This document shows positions 12,401-22,564 of a DNA stretch of 64,000 nt, in pieces; position 1 is the stretch's first letter; each line of letters opens with the position of its first letter. Location: contig NC_092195.1 in the NCBI RefSeq assembly GCF_043641665.1, positions 15,777,774 to 15,841,773 of the forward strand, written 5' to 3'. The stretch comes from Enoplosus armatus (lineage: Eukaryota > Chordata > Actinopteri > Centrarchiformes > Enoplosidae). The translations under genes were made by a program, and so were the position numbers. The notes beneath the pieces are model-generated. The model ran no database searches, was not told the DNA's origin, and worked only from the letters and a program-made list of their open reading frames with translations.

Positions 12401-14139
12401 TGAATGTGTGGCGCGCTGCGCCTTTTGTGTGCGTGCGTGGTGTGTGGGTGGGAGCTGGTTCAGGTACCTATATACTGGCTTTTAGTCTGCCCTCCTGCTG
12501 CTGCATTCCTTTGTAGAGGAGCATTCCTCTGGAAGGCAATCGGGGTCAAAGGTCAGGAGGCAAAGATGAGCCTGGTTGTGGCATAGTCCTGCAGCCATGG
12601 CAGTGTGTATGTATGTTTTTATGTGTGGGTGTGTGTTTGTGGTTGGCGTGTGGATGCATATTGATGGAAAACAACTGAGTAGATAAGACCAGAGCCGACG
12701 CATCCCTTCTTTCAAAGTACGTGTCAGGCTACATTCAAAGAGCATCCAGGTATGAACATATACTGTACAGCCAGTCAGCCTGCCTTAGCAGTGCTCCTTC
12801 CTCAACCGCCAACAGCTGCTCTGACACGTGTGTGCATTCCTGAGTCTGCACCACAGCGTCTCCGCAAGGCATCGTCTGTCCGCTCCTCCGCCTGTGGAAA
12901 TGGAGCGCTAACACCAGGCCAGCCGCATATAGATCCGTTTATCTGACAGAGCTACGTCAGGGTTTTTGCAAAGCACGAGCTGGCACCCAAAGGGGTTTAA
13001 ATTAGATTAAAATGAAAGGCATCCATTTGATTAAATTTAGGCTGTTAAATCATAACAGGAAAAAAACTTTAAATGTATTGGTTCCACTATGTTGCCAAAT
13101 ACCAAAGCAGGCTAGCAAGCTAAACAAGTTATAGCCAAAAGTTATAACCAACATAATCAATTCTAAATCACGAGAAACGTCAACTCACAAAGAAGTGTGA
13201 AAATCACAGAGATGCACGGTATAACAAGCACACTTTTACAGTGTTTATCGCGCAAAAATTGGATTTACTGAGTTTTAGCAGCGACAGAAATCAAATGCAA
13301 TATCGATTCTGGAAATGAAATGACTAACAGGCTGCGGCATTGATCCAGATAATCAACCGTGAAACACACTACAGTGGAAAGAGTGGGCAGTGAAAGCTCT
13401 GGGTTCCCTGAACTCACTGCGATCAGCTGTGTCAATCAGCTGATTACGGTAAAGAGATGTTCCCGAGAACGGGGGGGGGGCACCTCTGGGAAAACAAGGC
13501 CCGGTCCGTTGGGAAACAGAGCCGTGAGCGGAGCGGAGCAGAGGTGGGCTGTAAAGAGACGACTGGAATGTCAGATAATGGATGACATATCTCTCTCCAG
13601 GTGACACCGAGCCCAAGGCATCCAGGGAGAGAATGAATGTGTGTGTTAGACAGAGAGAGGGGGGAAAAAAGGATGACGAATGGATAGGCAAGTGCATGCT
13701 TGTGAAGTTTTGTTAGAGCTCCCTTTTTTGCATGATCAGTTTGTCTGTGAGGAGTTGGTTTTTAAGTTCATTTCAAGTTCAAGGAGAGTCACTTCCTCCT
13801 CAGCCCGACGTATGTTTGGTTAAAAATATTTCTTATCCTCCCTCACTGCTCCTCTCTCCGTCTTTCTGATTGATTGAATAGAAATATGTGTAGGTTAACT
13901 TTCCATATGTTCCCCATCTGTCCTTTCCCTTAACCTTGACGTGGTGTGTGCACCGGTACACACACACACCCACTAGGAACAATGTCGACAAGTGCTGTTA
14001 TCACATGCCTGAGTTTATCCAAGCTTTACAAAAGGCATAGGATCCACAGGTTGATAAATGCAGATAAAACCAATGTCACTCACAGCAAAGTGAACCTGAC
14101 AGCGGAGTTAACTACGTAATCCAGCTATGTAAACATCAG

Positions 14140-14370
14140 ACACCTCCTTCTATATTAAAACATACCAAGCATTCAAGTACAGCTGTTGATCCCAAGGGGG
14201 AATCATTAATTGCCACCTTGACAAAACAGAGACCTCCAAAATTAGAGGTAATCAACTGTCCCTGGGGGCTAAGTGGAAAAGATGGCACTAACTCCTGGAA
14301 ATGATGGTGATAATTAACCCATTATGACTGATTTATTCGCACGAAATCACCTCATAATTCAACCAAAACT
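14140..14370. promoter_or_regulatory. candidate conserved non-coding block (intron 1, 0.8 kb from exon 1)
   Basis: Unique sequence with GGGGGAATCATTAATTGCC, CAAAATTAGAGGTAATCAAC and GATAATTAACCCATTATGAC. Several TAAT/ATTA cores occur within 200 bases, close to the first exon. No copy elsewhere in the window. Confidence 0.28.
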
Positions 14371-14971
14371 TCTTACGCTCCACAGCCTACGTAAACTAAC
14401 CCGCACCCACCTTTAAAAAAGGGAATCAGCGTTTTGGAATGACGAGGTCACCATAACACTGGTAATAATGTCAGGAGAAAAAGCTCCCACCGTCGACTTT
14501 CACTTAATTTGCACTAAGTACAGGGTGCAAATCAAACGTGTCCCTGCATATCCTGGCAAAGGCTGCTGTGAACCCATGGAGTGGAGCTGGAAGGTGGTGG
14601 AGGGGGAGGAGGGGGTGAATTCCTTCATAGGAAAGGAAGGAGGGAGGGCGGGGGTGTCCAGGGAGCTAATAGACTGGCTGGAGATCTTTTACTTCATGCT
14701 CGAAAGGGAGCAAGGAGGTGGAGTGGAGGGTAAAAACCAGTCATGTAGTGGGACATAAAAAGGTTGGTTAACTATGACCTGCAGTTGGGGATCTTTACAA
14801 GGCTCACAGCCGTTGGTAGTTAACCAGTTCTATTTCCAGAGTCTTACACTTCTTAGTGTGATTTATAAATCTAGACTTTAAAAGGGGGACGTAGACTTAT
14901 ATTCTATGCTACTGGTTAACACCAATTCTCAGTTAGGAGTGACATAGTGTAAGTGAATTTGAATGGCTCCA

Positions 14972-14974
<3 letters not shown>

Positions 14975-15012
<38 letters not shown>
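14975..15012. repeat. (AC)n microsatellite beside the ext1 donor
   Basis: About 19 AC units (GT on the transcribed sense strand), 143 bases into ext1 intron 1. Confidence 0.95.
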
Positions 15013-15014
<2 letters not shown>

Positions 15015-15146
15015 TGCGTCAAAGCGCGAGAACCCTGAACGACTCGCGCCTGGTGCTCTGTTTTGGATGAGGGTGACAGCTCCACGCGCACGGATTTGGT
15101 GCGTAAAACTTTTAATAACTTTTTCCGATCAACCATCTCAGTAACT

Positions 15147-15157
15147 GTCACTTACTT
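15147..15157 (-). other. ext1: 5' splice donor of ext1 intron 1
   Basis: On the minus strand the coding sequence reads TATGACAA then GTAAGTGACA, so the exon ends at 15156 and the intron begins at 15155. GTAAGT is the consensus donor. The phase (two bases of the Lys codon before the intron) matches human EXT1, whose exon 1 ends at coding base 962. Read-through would reach TAA at 15154-15152. Confidence 0.93.
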
Positions 15158-16099
15158 GTCATACTCTGCGTTGTCCTTGTCACAGCGCGCGTCCTTGTGC
15201 TTCTGCCAGTCTTTGCCATGCTTGCAGGTGGTGAGCAGCACCACGTCCTCCGCGTTGTGGACGTGATGTAAGGCATTCCTGGTGTCCGAGCCGATACCGG
15301 TCAGGTAGCGCTTCCCCTTGAACACCAGCATGTATTTTCTAAAAGGCGGGATGGAGTTGTACTTGAGGTACCCCCTCTCTCCGCCGGTCCTCGGGTGCTC
15401 CTTGGAGAATAGGGGGATGGACACGTCGAAGTTGGGCCTGAAGTTCTCGGTGCTGATGCTGGCCTTGGCCAACATGGCCTGACCGATGTCAAAGCCCAAG
15501 TCTTCCGTATAGTCCGGCCACGTCCCCGAGTACAAGTTAAATATGAGGTGGTTCCTGCCGTCGTTCCACAGAGGCAGGTTCTGGACCTTGGTCTTCAGGT
15601 TGTGGACGTATTGCGGGGACAGCTGGTCCCGGTCCAGAGTGTCCAGACTCAGGACGAACAGACACGCCTGTCCGGGGTCTGAGGTGTAAAACCTGGACCC
15701 CTCAATGGTCGATAAAATATTCTGATAACTCTCTGAGATCTTCTCCCCCTTCTGCTGCGGGTAAACATAAACTTTGAATCCGTTCTTTTGACACAGAGAG
15801 AAATCAAAGCATGAATCCATGCGGCACCGTTTGCCTTTGTAAACACTCGTGTTGACGTCCCTCTTCTGCCTCGGAGATATGTGCAGGTTGTACTCCTCGG
15901 TGTCCGTCTGATCCCAGGGCAGGAAAAGGTGTAAAGGGTCCGAAAAGTGAGGCCAGGGCTGGTCGGGCCGGTACCCATTTCGGCTGCGGTCATGCCGGCT
16001 CCTGCTCGCCGCTGGAAGTTGAACCCCTCCGAGGTAGAAGAGAAGCACTAGACATGCACCGGCGGAGAGCAGGATCAGGTAGCGTTTTTTGGCCTGCAT
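15156..16099 (-). CDS. ext1: ext1, exostosin-1, coding exon 1 (N-terminal 314 codons plus 2 bases)
   Basis: Exostosin-1 is a type II Golgi/ER membrane glycosyltransferase. With EXT2 it polymerises heparan sulfate by alternating GlcA and GlcNAc transfer. The exon starts [10 protein letters not shown]. Residues 7-28 form a hydrophobic signal-anchor, followed by a basic, variable stem (about 29-80) with an N-glycosylation site at Asn83. The GT47 exostosin domain begins near residue 92, with the family's CFDF (97-100), [42 protein letters not shown] and [10 protein letters not shown] stretches in order. Cysteines at 92, 97, 103, 146, 292 and 306 fit the family pattern. The human exon encodes 320 codons plus 2 bases. 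This one is six codons shorter, the loss falling in the stem, and ends in the same phase within EYDK. The frame runs into an intronic TAA just past the donor. The downstream GT47 remainder and the GT64 domain must lie on exons outside the window. The teleost paralog (ext1a, ext1b or ext1c) cannot be assigned. Confidence 0.97.
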
Positions 16100-16268
16100 G
16101 TGTCCTGGGAACAGGGGCGAGTTGTTTAGGAATAAGAAATGTAAAGTGGCCCGAAGTTAGGCTCTCACCAACCCCGGCTACACCGCTCCATCCTCCGGCA
16201 GCCTCCAAGGATCCCCAACCCCCCTTCTGCGTATTCGGTTCCCAAATCCAGCAATTGATCCAGTGCAT
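15990..16268 (-). CDS. upstream ORF overlapping the ext1 start (92 codons, out of frame)
   Basis: The ATG at 16268-16266 opens a 92-codon frame starting MHWINCW. It passes over the ext1 ATG (16099) in a different frame and stops at 15990. Its start context (CCCAC ATG C) is as weak as that of ext1. If the leader includes 16268, ribosomes using this start could not reinitiate at ext1. The peptide has no recognisable domain and is Gly/Ser-rich, so any role would be regulatory rather than as a protein. Confidence 0.3.
   Translation of the reverse strand: MHWINCWIWEPNTQKGGWGSLEAAGGWSGVAGVGESLTSGHFTFLIPKQLAPVPRTHAGQKTLPDPALRRCMSSASLLPRRGSTSSGEQEPA
16165..16191 (-). CDS. short uORF (8 codons) with strong start context in ext1 leader
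   Basis: The minus strand reads CCGGAGG ATG GAG, with A at -3 and G at +4, a strong Kozak context. The frame encodes MERCSRGW and stops with TGA at 16167-16165, 65 bases before the ext1 ATG. This spacing permits limited reinitiation. Translation has not been shown. Confidence 0.35.
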   Translation of the reverse strand: MERCSRGW

Positions 16269-16278
16269 GTGGGCGATT

Positions 16279-16323
16279 TTAAAAGTATTGTCCCGTTCTC
16301 CCTCTTCTGTAGAGTTTCACCAT
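16279..16323 (-). CDS. short uORF (14 codons) in ext1 leader
   Basis: ATG at 16323-16321 with G at -3 and G at +4 (GCGAT ATG GTG). It encodes 14 residues starting MVKLYRR and ends in TAA at 16281-16279. Two further upstream ATGs lie at 16442 (a 14-codon frame) and at 16403 (ATG directly followed by TGA). They matter only if the transcript starts upstream of them. Confidence 0.3.
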   Translation of the reverse strand: MVKLYRRGRTGQYF

Positions 16324-16807
16324 ATCGCACGGCGCCTACAGCGGGGCTTGGGTGCACCTAAAAAAGACCAGTGCTGCCCGGACCCTCTCGGACACAATCA
16401 CATGCAGCGACTCTCTTCCCCGGCGCTTCTTCTCACCCTCATTCAGGCTGGCTGTGTGGGGCTATTCAAATGGAAAACTGTCCGACAGCCGTCTGGGAAC
16501 TCTCTGCCCCCGGATGAACAGCGGCAGGGGTCCCCGAGGCTCTCCCAGGCGGAAAGGTATACCCCGGTTTGGATGTTAAACTCGGTAACACATTGACCGG
16601 GGAGTGCAAAAACCCGTCGGTGTGGCCGCCGCGCTCGGATCCAAACGCCTCGGGGTGAATTCGTCCTATTCCCCCTCTTTTATCACTCCATGGTCCCGTG
16701 TGAGGAGACGCAAGAAACCGGCGGAAGCGTCGTAGCGCAGGAGCAGCTCAGCGGTACAACTGTAACCTGACGAATCCCTGCATTTCTCTTATTTATTACA
16801 ACCTCCC

Positions 16808-16820
16808 CACATATATATAC
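16808..16820 (-). promoter_or_regulatory. ext1: TATA-like run upstream of ext1
   Basis: The minus strand reads GGGTATATATATG at this position, flanked by GC-rich sequence. If used as a TATA box, transcription would start near 16780-16790 and give a leader of about 685 bases, close in size to the human one. It could equally be a chance AT dinucleotide run. Confidence 0.25.
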
Positions 16821-17044
16821 CCTCATACGCGCTGATGTGGAATAAAAACCGGATCGGCGGGGAGCCCCGCAGCAGGCGAAGTTATCCGGTCGACACGAGG
16901 GAAACACACGCTAACCTCAGACCGGGCAAATAGCTGAGAAAATGTTTATAAAGACGGGATTCCTTGATCCTAGTGTCCAATTACCGAGTGCTCAGTTGTT
17001 CCGATTGTTAGTCGGTAACATTCCAATCCCGACACGACGGCAGC

Positions 17045-17087
17045 TGACGTGACGTCCCATCGAAGCGCATCGGCGCCGCTGATTGGT
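17045..17087 (-). promoter_or_regulatory. ext1: CRE-like tandem and inverted CCAAT box upstream of ext1
   Basis: The plus strand reads TGACGTGACGTC at 17045-17056, two overlapping CRE/ATF-like half-sites. GATTGGT follows at 17081-17087 and reads ACCAATC on the coding (minus) strand, an NF-Y type CCAAT box. They lie about 25 bases apart at the outer edge of the CpG island. This pairing is common just upstream of CpG-island start sites and would place a start near 16950-17020. That placement is inference. Confidence 0.5.
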
Positions 17088-17487
17088 CCGTCTGTGGGAA
17101 CGGAAGAGGCGGGACTTGAGGGGAATGCACCCATTCATAACCGGAGTCCTCCGCATGTGCAAATTATCTAATTGTAAGCCTATGGAAGTCGTTTGGAGAG
17201 GAGCCAGAGAGCAAAGCACCTTCAGCGGAAGAGCCACTGAGAAGTTATGTTCCGATAGTATTCAGGCTGAGCGGTTTACTGAACCCTCACAGCCACATGT
17301 TAGCACTCGTTCCAGCGGGATCAAACAGTTTACACAGACACGTTCTTCATACTTTTACTCATAATCTATGGGCTTTATCCATGCGTCCATGGATGCTTTT
17401 ATATGGTACATCCATCAACAGTAGTTCTGGAGGTTGCTTGGGGTACTATGTTCTGTCATTTCAGAGCTTTTGTCAGTTTTTTTAATA

Positions 17488-17677
17488 TTAGGTTTTTTGA
17501 CATTTATTGGTTTTACCAGACAGCTGTAGAGACAGACAGGAAATGAGGGGAGGAGGGTTATATATATATATATATATATATATGACATGCAACTAAAAGG
17601 TCAATGGCTGGAATCAAACCAGGGATGTTGCGGTCTCATGTTATTGTGTCTCTACCACCAGACCACCAGAACGCCCC
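17488..17677 (-). mobile_element. tRNA-derived SINE (teleost type)
   Basis: The minus strand starts GGGGCG at 17677. It has a pol III A-box-like stretch, TGGTGGTAGAGA, within 17651-17668 and a B box, GGTTTGATTCC, at 17620-17610, about 40 bases apart as in a tRNA head. The body continues with ACCTTTTAGTTGCATGTCA and ends in a tail with TTTCCTGTCTGTCTCTACAG and AATAAATGTCAA-like sequence near 17490. I recognise this head-body-tail order from teleost tRNA-SINEs. A (TA)n run splits body and tail. Confidence 0.8.
17559..17583. repeat. (TA)n microsatellite inside the SINE
   Basis: About 12 TA units between the SINE body and its tail. The run probably expanded after insertion from a short AT tract in the SINE. 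Confidence 0.9.
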
Positions 17678-17999
17678 ATCAAAACCCGACAGTGCAAATA
17701 AAATCAAAAGCCACAAAAGAAAGATGAGCCCTGTGCAATTTGCCTGTAACATGCTGTAACACTAATATCACCTACAGGACTCAGCATCTGCTCAAATTAA
17801 TGATCTCACTGTTAATTACTGACACAGCAAAAATAGTTAGGATATGAAGGCATCTAATGAGAATAAGTTGTTGGAAGTCAACCCCAGACTAAAGTTTTCT
17901 CGTATCCACTAACAAACCACAGTGACACAGGAGAGGCCACCCGCTTGACAAGGAAATTAATAGCAGAGGAGTGGTTCTAGCAGAGTGTCACCATGCCTC

Positions 18000-18200
18000 A
18001 TAAGCCCGCATAATCCTCCCCACTGCCATTTGGTGGCACAACACTCGGGCTGGGTGAAGAGGCCATCCTCATTTTTTATCGGCCAATTAGCTCAGAAGAG
18101 AGGGACTAATTAGCAGGGCTGGCTGGGAGACAGGCCAGGATCCTGTGGTTGGCCACCGCTCATCGTCGGAATATGCTGGTGATGAAGAGGCCTGGGTGCT
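18000..18200. promoter_or_regulatory. candidate conserved non-coding block upstream of ext1
   Basis: GGCCAATTAGCTCAGAAGAG, GGGACTAATTAGCAGGGCTG and GGCCAGGATCCTGTGGTTGG lie about 1 kb above the promoter. Two near-identical AATTAGC sites sit about 30 bases apart; CTGTGGTT fits a RUNX site, plausible for a gene active in cartilage. Speculative. Confidence 0.27.
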
Positions 18201-20724
18201 GTTCCAGAGGGCTGCCACTGTCTTAATCCAATGCTAAACAGTCAATATAGGAAAAGTTTTGTTGACTGTGAGGAAAATGTGAATCCTGAATTCTCTGTCT
18301 ATGGCTATTTTATATTTTCTCCTGAGTTTCTTCACACAAAGAATCTTGACTCTGCACCCTGATAGAAAAGCCACGCAACTGGCAAACTTACCACAACTGC
18401 ATCTCTTCTTAGAAATCTTGCTTTTGTTTAAGCCTGGGGGACTTTGCTCTTAATTGCATGCAAGCTCTGATGGGAATACTGTCTGGTTGCTAAATGACAC
18501 TTGAAACCAGGATTGCGTCAGCCAGAGAAGATGGTGTAATCTGAAAAGAGTTGTTCTCTTGAAAAATGATTGTGTCTTTTTAATGTATGTTTATGTATGT
18601 TGTTCACACCATTAAGCATTTCTCTTGATTGCAGGTGAGCAGGGAGAGACACAGCAGAGCTTCAGCAGAGACTGCAGTGTTAACTGCTGCACCATCAAAG
18701 GCACTATATACCCCCAGTTTATCCCCCTTATCCCAACTGTTTTGGAACATTTTGGAGCTGTGTGGTCTCGGCATGACAGCGGTGAGGACTGGGAGTCATT
18801 CCAGCGAGCTTCGCCTCTCTCCACTCCTTCATCCTTTCTTGTGTACACTTCTAATATTTCCACCCCAGAAAAATTCCCCTCTTCAATCACACTTTGGTCT
18901 CAGGACTCTAGCAGGTCTGAGATACAGGAAGATGAGAAATCCTGGGGCCAGCTGTGAAACCTTAAAAGCTGGACTAGGCAACAATGTTATGTAAAACACC
19001 CCTTTTTAATCTGCCAAAACCAAAGAGTTGGGTTTGAAATCGAGAATTGCCTCCTTATGCTGTGGACTCTCCCTTTCTGCCATGGTGTCAGCATGGCCAT
19101 GTGCAGGAAATCGAGGAAGAAATATACAGGAAGAGACCAATTTTACACACAGGGGAAAAAGCAAGTTCTCACATCATTAGTTTTCTTTGATATAAAGCTA
19201 TGACACACTGGGATGGTACACATCTGCATGTTGATGTCATGCTACGTGATTCTTTGGTACCTACAGTGTTAAAGTTGAAAGTTTTGGATCAAATATGTGT
19301 AGAAAACTAGCAAGATGACTTAAATTAATTATTGCCCCAGTTTGTGCCGCTCCTGTTTTACCATTAGACTTGAGTCACAGATCTAAACTGTTTTTCTGAA
19401 AAATAAATACTCAGTGAGCTTTGAAAACCCAGAAGGTCATCTAACAACACTTACTGCTGTTTTAAAGATATTTCCACATTTCTTGAAGACACTTCTAACC
19501 ATCTGGATGAAAAAAATATTCTGTTTGTTGTACAATAAAAAAGAAAATTTTTAACCGGTTTCTCAAGTTGTTTTCCTATTCCAAACAGAGATGGTAACCA
19601 GACATGACATGTCTCTGTGCTCTTATACAACATGAACTACAAAATGAAAAATGTATGATCATGTATACAGATGTTTCTTTCTAGCTTTATATGTTTTCAT
19701 ACACACTAACATGGCAATTGTTTCTTATGTTTCATAAAAAGAGCAAGGACATATGTAGTTTCTGGCTAACTGAATTAGGAATTACAGTTGCAACTTGAAA
19801 AATGGGTTTAAAATCTTTTTGTTTCTTCTTCTCTTTATCCGGATGGTTAGACGAGACAAGGATTCTGGACAAACCTTCAGAAAAGGTATTTATTTTTTGG
19901 AAAATTGGATGCTTATCTCCATGACTCGAATGTAATGATAACAAATGAGCGGCACAGACTGGGGATACTTTGGTGCAACAGTAACACGGTAAACACACCT
20001 AAAGTTTTTGTGTTGCTTGTTCTGTTAGTTTCTATGAAACAGAAAATCTTGTTTCTGACCCTCATGTGAACTCAAGAGGGGCAAATATATTCCCTGTCTT
20101 TCATATTTTGAGTCCTGGTTTTCAAAAACAGGCCTGGTTTTATCTGTTGGTTATTAATGATGAGGTAGTTTTGGCAGATGGAGTAATTCACAGGTGAAAA
20201 ACAGGTCTAAAAGATATTACTGTGCACTGTAAGGCTGCTTTTGCCTAAATTTAGACGTCATGAGATACTCAGTTTATATATTTGGCAGATTGATGGGACC
20301 TGGGAAACTTCTACACTCCATGTGTTGACCTTGACATTTGTCATTTAAATTAAATGGTAAGATCATAACCAGCATCAGATAACACAATCATTCTAATAGT
20401 GACATGTCCAGACAGAATAAACAAACTAAGAAGTTGGTCAAGTAAAGACCTGGATTACCTGTGGGCCCCGTTTAGTTCTCCTGGCACTGATAAACTGCGT
20501 GTAAAGCCCTTCCCCTCAGTGACGGCAGGCAGCCATGATAAAGACTTGCAAATTCAGGCCGTGGTAAACAAATACCCACGGCTGGAAGGTAATCTGTGGG
20601 TTCAGGGAGTTTCAGGCAAGAGGAAGACAAAACAGCCTTTCAGAGTCTTCAGGCTGCTGCTGATCAGTCTCTGATAAACTCTCTGGATGATGTAACAAGC
20701 TGGGCTCCTGCAACGACAAAGGGC

Positions 20725-20746
20725 ATGTGTGTGTGTGTGTGTGTGT
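20725..20746. repeat. (TG)n microsatellite
   Basis: About 11 TG units. A second, interrupted TG tract follows at 20860-20882 (TGTGTGTGTGCGTGTGTGTG). Confidence 0.9.
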
Positions 20747-22493
20747 ATGAAGGTGTGCACATGCACGCGTTCCCAAAAATACTGTATCTCAGGGTTGCGG
20801 TGTGTGTTTGGGTCCACGCACCTGGCTTGTGTATGCCCTTGAGACTACATTTTGTTGTTGTGTGTGTGTGCGTGTGTGTGTGGATGTGGTGTGAATACGG
20901 GTCGCAAATCCAATTGAGTTTCCTTTTTAAAGGCTTGTGAAGTTCCTCCTAAAACCTGAGAATAGACTTCCACTGATGTAGTGTGTAATCTTGGCTGCAT
21001 GGTCTCACAGGGAGTGTGCTCTTCCATTCCAACAATATTGCTTTTATTTGGAAGACTCAAACAACAAGACAAAGGTTTTCAAGTATTCATGTCCAATTTT
21101 TAGTCTTCTTACCTGCGTCGCCATTTCCCTGTGCTAATTCCTGCAAACTTTGTGAGGGTAAAAGTTGAGGGAGATAGAAATATAAACATATTGTAATGAA
21201 ATGCTGGTCAAAACACTGGCCCGGGCCTCAACCTGAGGCGATGAATTAATTCCATGTAGTTGTCTCTTCTCATAGCTGACAACAGCAAAGGGTGCAGTGA
21301 CAAACAGGCCAGAAGTTTAGCTAAAAGAGCAATGTGACTGATGTAGCCATGGCAAGTGAGTGGGAGTCAATCTGGACTTGGACTTCTCAGACTGCCAGCC
21401 TCGTGGATTGCTTCAGGCTACTGAATGCTAAATGGTGTAGCCTTGGCCATCCTTTCAAAGTGGTGCTCACTCCATGTGTGGGATGCCTAGTGATCTCTCC
21501 ATTCTTTATTTATTTAAAGTGACCTTTCGACTCCCGAGCTGAGATTGCTTTGGGCAAACTGAGCTCAGTTTAAATGTTCGGGGGTGTGGGAGGGAGGCCA
21601 TCGTTTGTTGCCAGGGCCCTGAGCGAACTGCGCTGAAACTCTACAATTTTAACCCCAGAATCCTACTGGGAAGTGCCGGCTGGCAGGCAGCAGCAAATGA
21701 AGCGTTTCAGGTTAGATGTGGTGATAGGTTTTTGTCCTCATTAAAAAAGAAATCCCTGCCACAGCTTCCTCATTTGTAATCCACCGCAATTCATTCGAGG
21801 TGAATTTTGATTTGGGGGATTTGGATGGTGTAAGGCCACTGAAGCCAGGAGGAAAAAAAAAAGAATGCATCTTGTGGTTTCGTCTTACGCAAAGCCCTGA
21901 AAGAGCAACTTTACATAAACTCTGTCCTCACTTACTTTTCAACTTTGTGATTAAAGACAAAACCTCTGTCTTGGCTGAACAGAATGAAAGTATTCCTGCC
22001 TGTGAAAGCGCGTACAGTACATCCCACAAAACACCTATTCTGAAGCACACTTGCGGGAGAATGTGCCAATCACTTGAAACGTTGGCCCCACTTCAGGGAG
22101 CTGAAACATAACGAGTGTCAGTATCATTAAATCTACCGTGCTGATATTAAATCAGTATCTTTCAAAGGAGCTCATGCTGATATCAATGCTTCAGAAAGTG
22201 CTGATGTTGCCGTGGGACCTGCTGGCTACAGTACGATAGGATTTTGCATCCATTCAGAGATTCTCTAATTCCCTCAGGGACTATACTGCTCAGTAATCCA
22301 CTTAATTTACAATTACCCATGCAAGCCACACTCATATGGAATGATAAATGGACTCATGTAATCTCACTGATAGAGCCGGTGAGTGTGGAAATCAGACCAT
22401 ATACACTATATATGGTCTGTTTTTCATCCTTCCATCATTCGTCTCCACAGCAGCATGTTGTCATACACATATGAAGTGCTCTAAGTTTAGAAG

Positions 22494-22500
<7 letters not shown>

Positions 22501-22561
<61 letters not shown>
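22501..22561. repeat. (AC)n microsatellite
   Basis: About 30 AC units flanked by ATATTTTGTACATACATATT sequence. Confidence 0.97.

Positions 22562-22564
<3 letters not shown>

Larger units (their letters stand above)
16100..17000 (-). promoter_or_regulatory. ext1: ext1 5' leader and core promoter region (TSS not fixed)
   Basis: This is the sequence upstream of the ext1 ATG at 16099-16097. The human EXT1 leader is several hundred bases long, so transcription probably starts between about 16600 and 17000. The ext1 ATG itself has a weak context on the minus strand (ACAC before ATG, C at -3 and C at +4). Several upstream ATGs precede it and are listed separately. No splice acceptor that would argue for a separate 5' non-coding exon was obvious. 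Confidence 0.6.
15000..17150. promoter_or_regulatory. ext1: CpG island spanning ext1 exon 1, leader and promoter
   Basis: CpG dinucleotides are frequent here (cgcgcgt, ccggcgc, gtcgtcg-type runs at 15180-15300, 16040-16080, 16420-16640 and 16850-17110). The flanks are CpG-poor and TpG/CpA-rich. The block covers the whole first exon and about 1 kb upstream, as expected for a broadly expressed vertebrate housekeeping-type promoter. The edges are judged by eye, not computed. Confidence 0.75.

Noticed and set aside
13353..13697. 114-codon minus-strand frame
   Set aside because: Covers a G-run and a purine-rich stretch; overlapped by an equally open plus-strand frame; no similarity recognised.
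18625..18957. 110-codon plus-strand frame just after a TTGATTGCAG acceptor-like site
   Set aside because: No domain recognised, overlapping frames are open on both strands, and a single acceptor-like match is common by chance.
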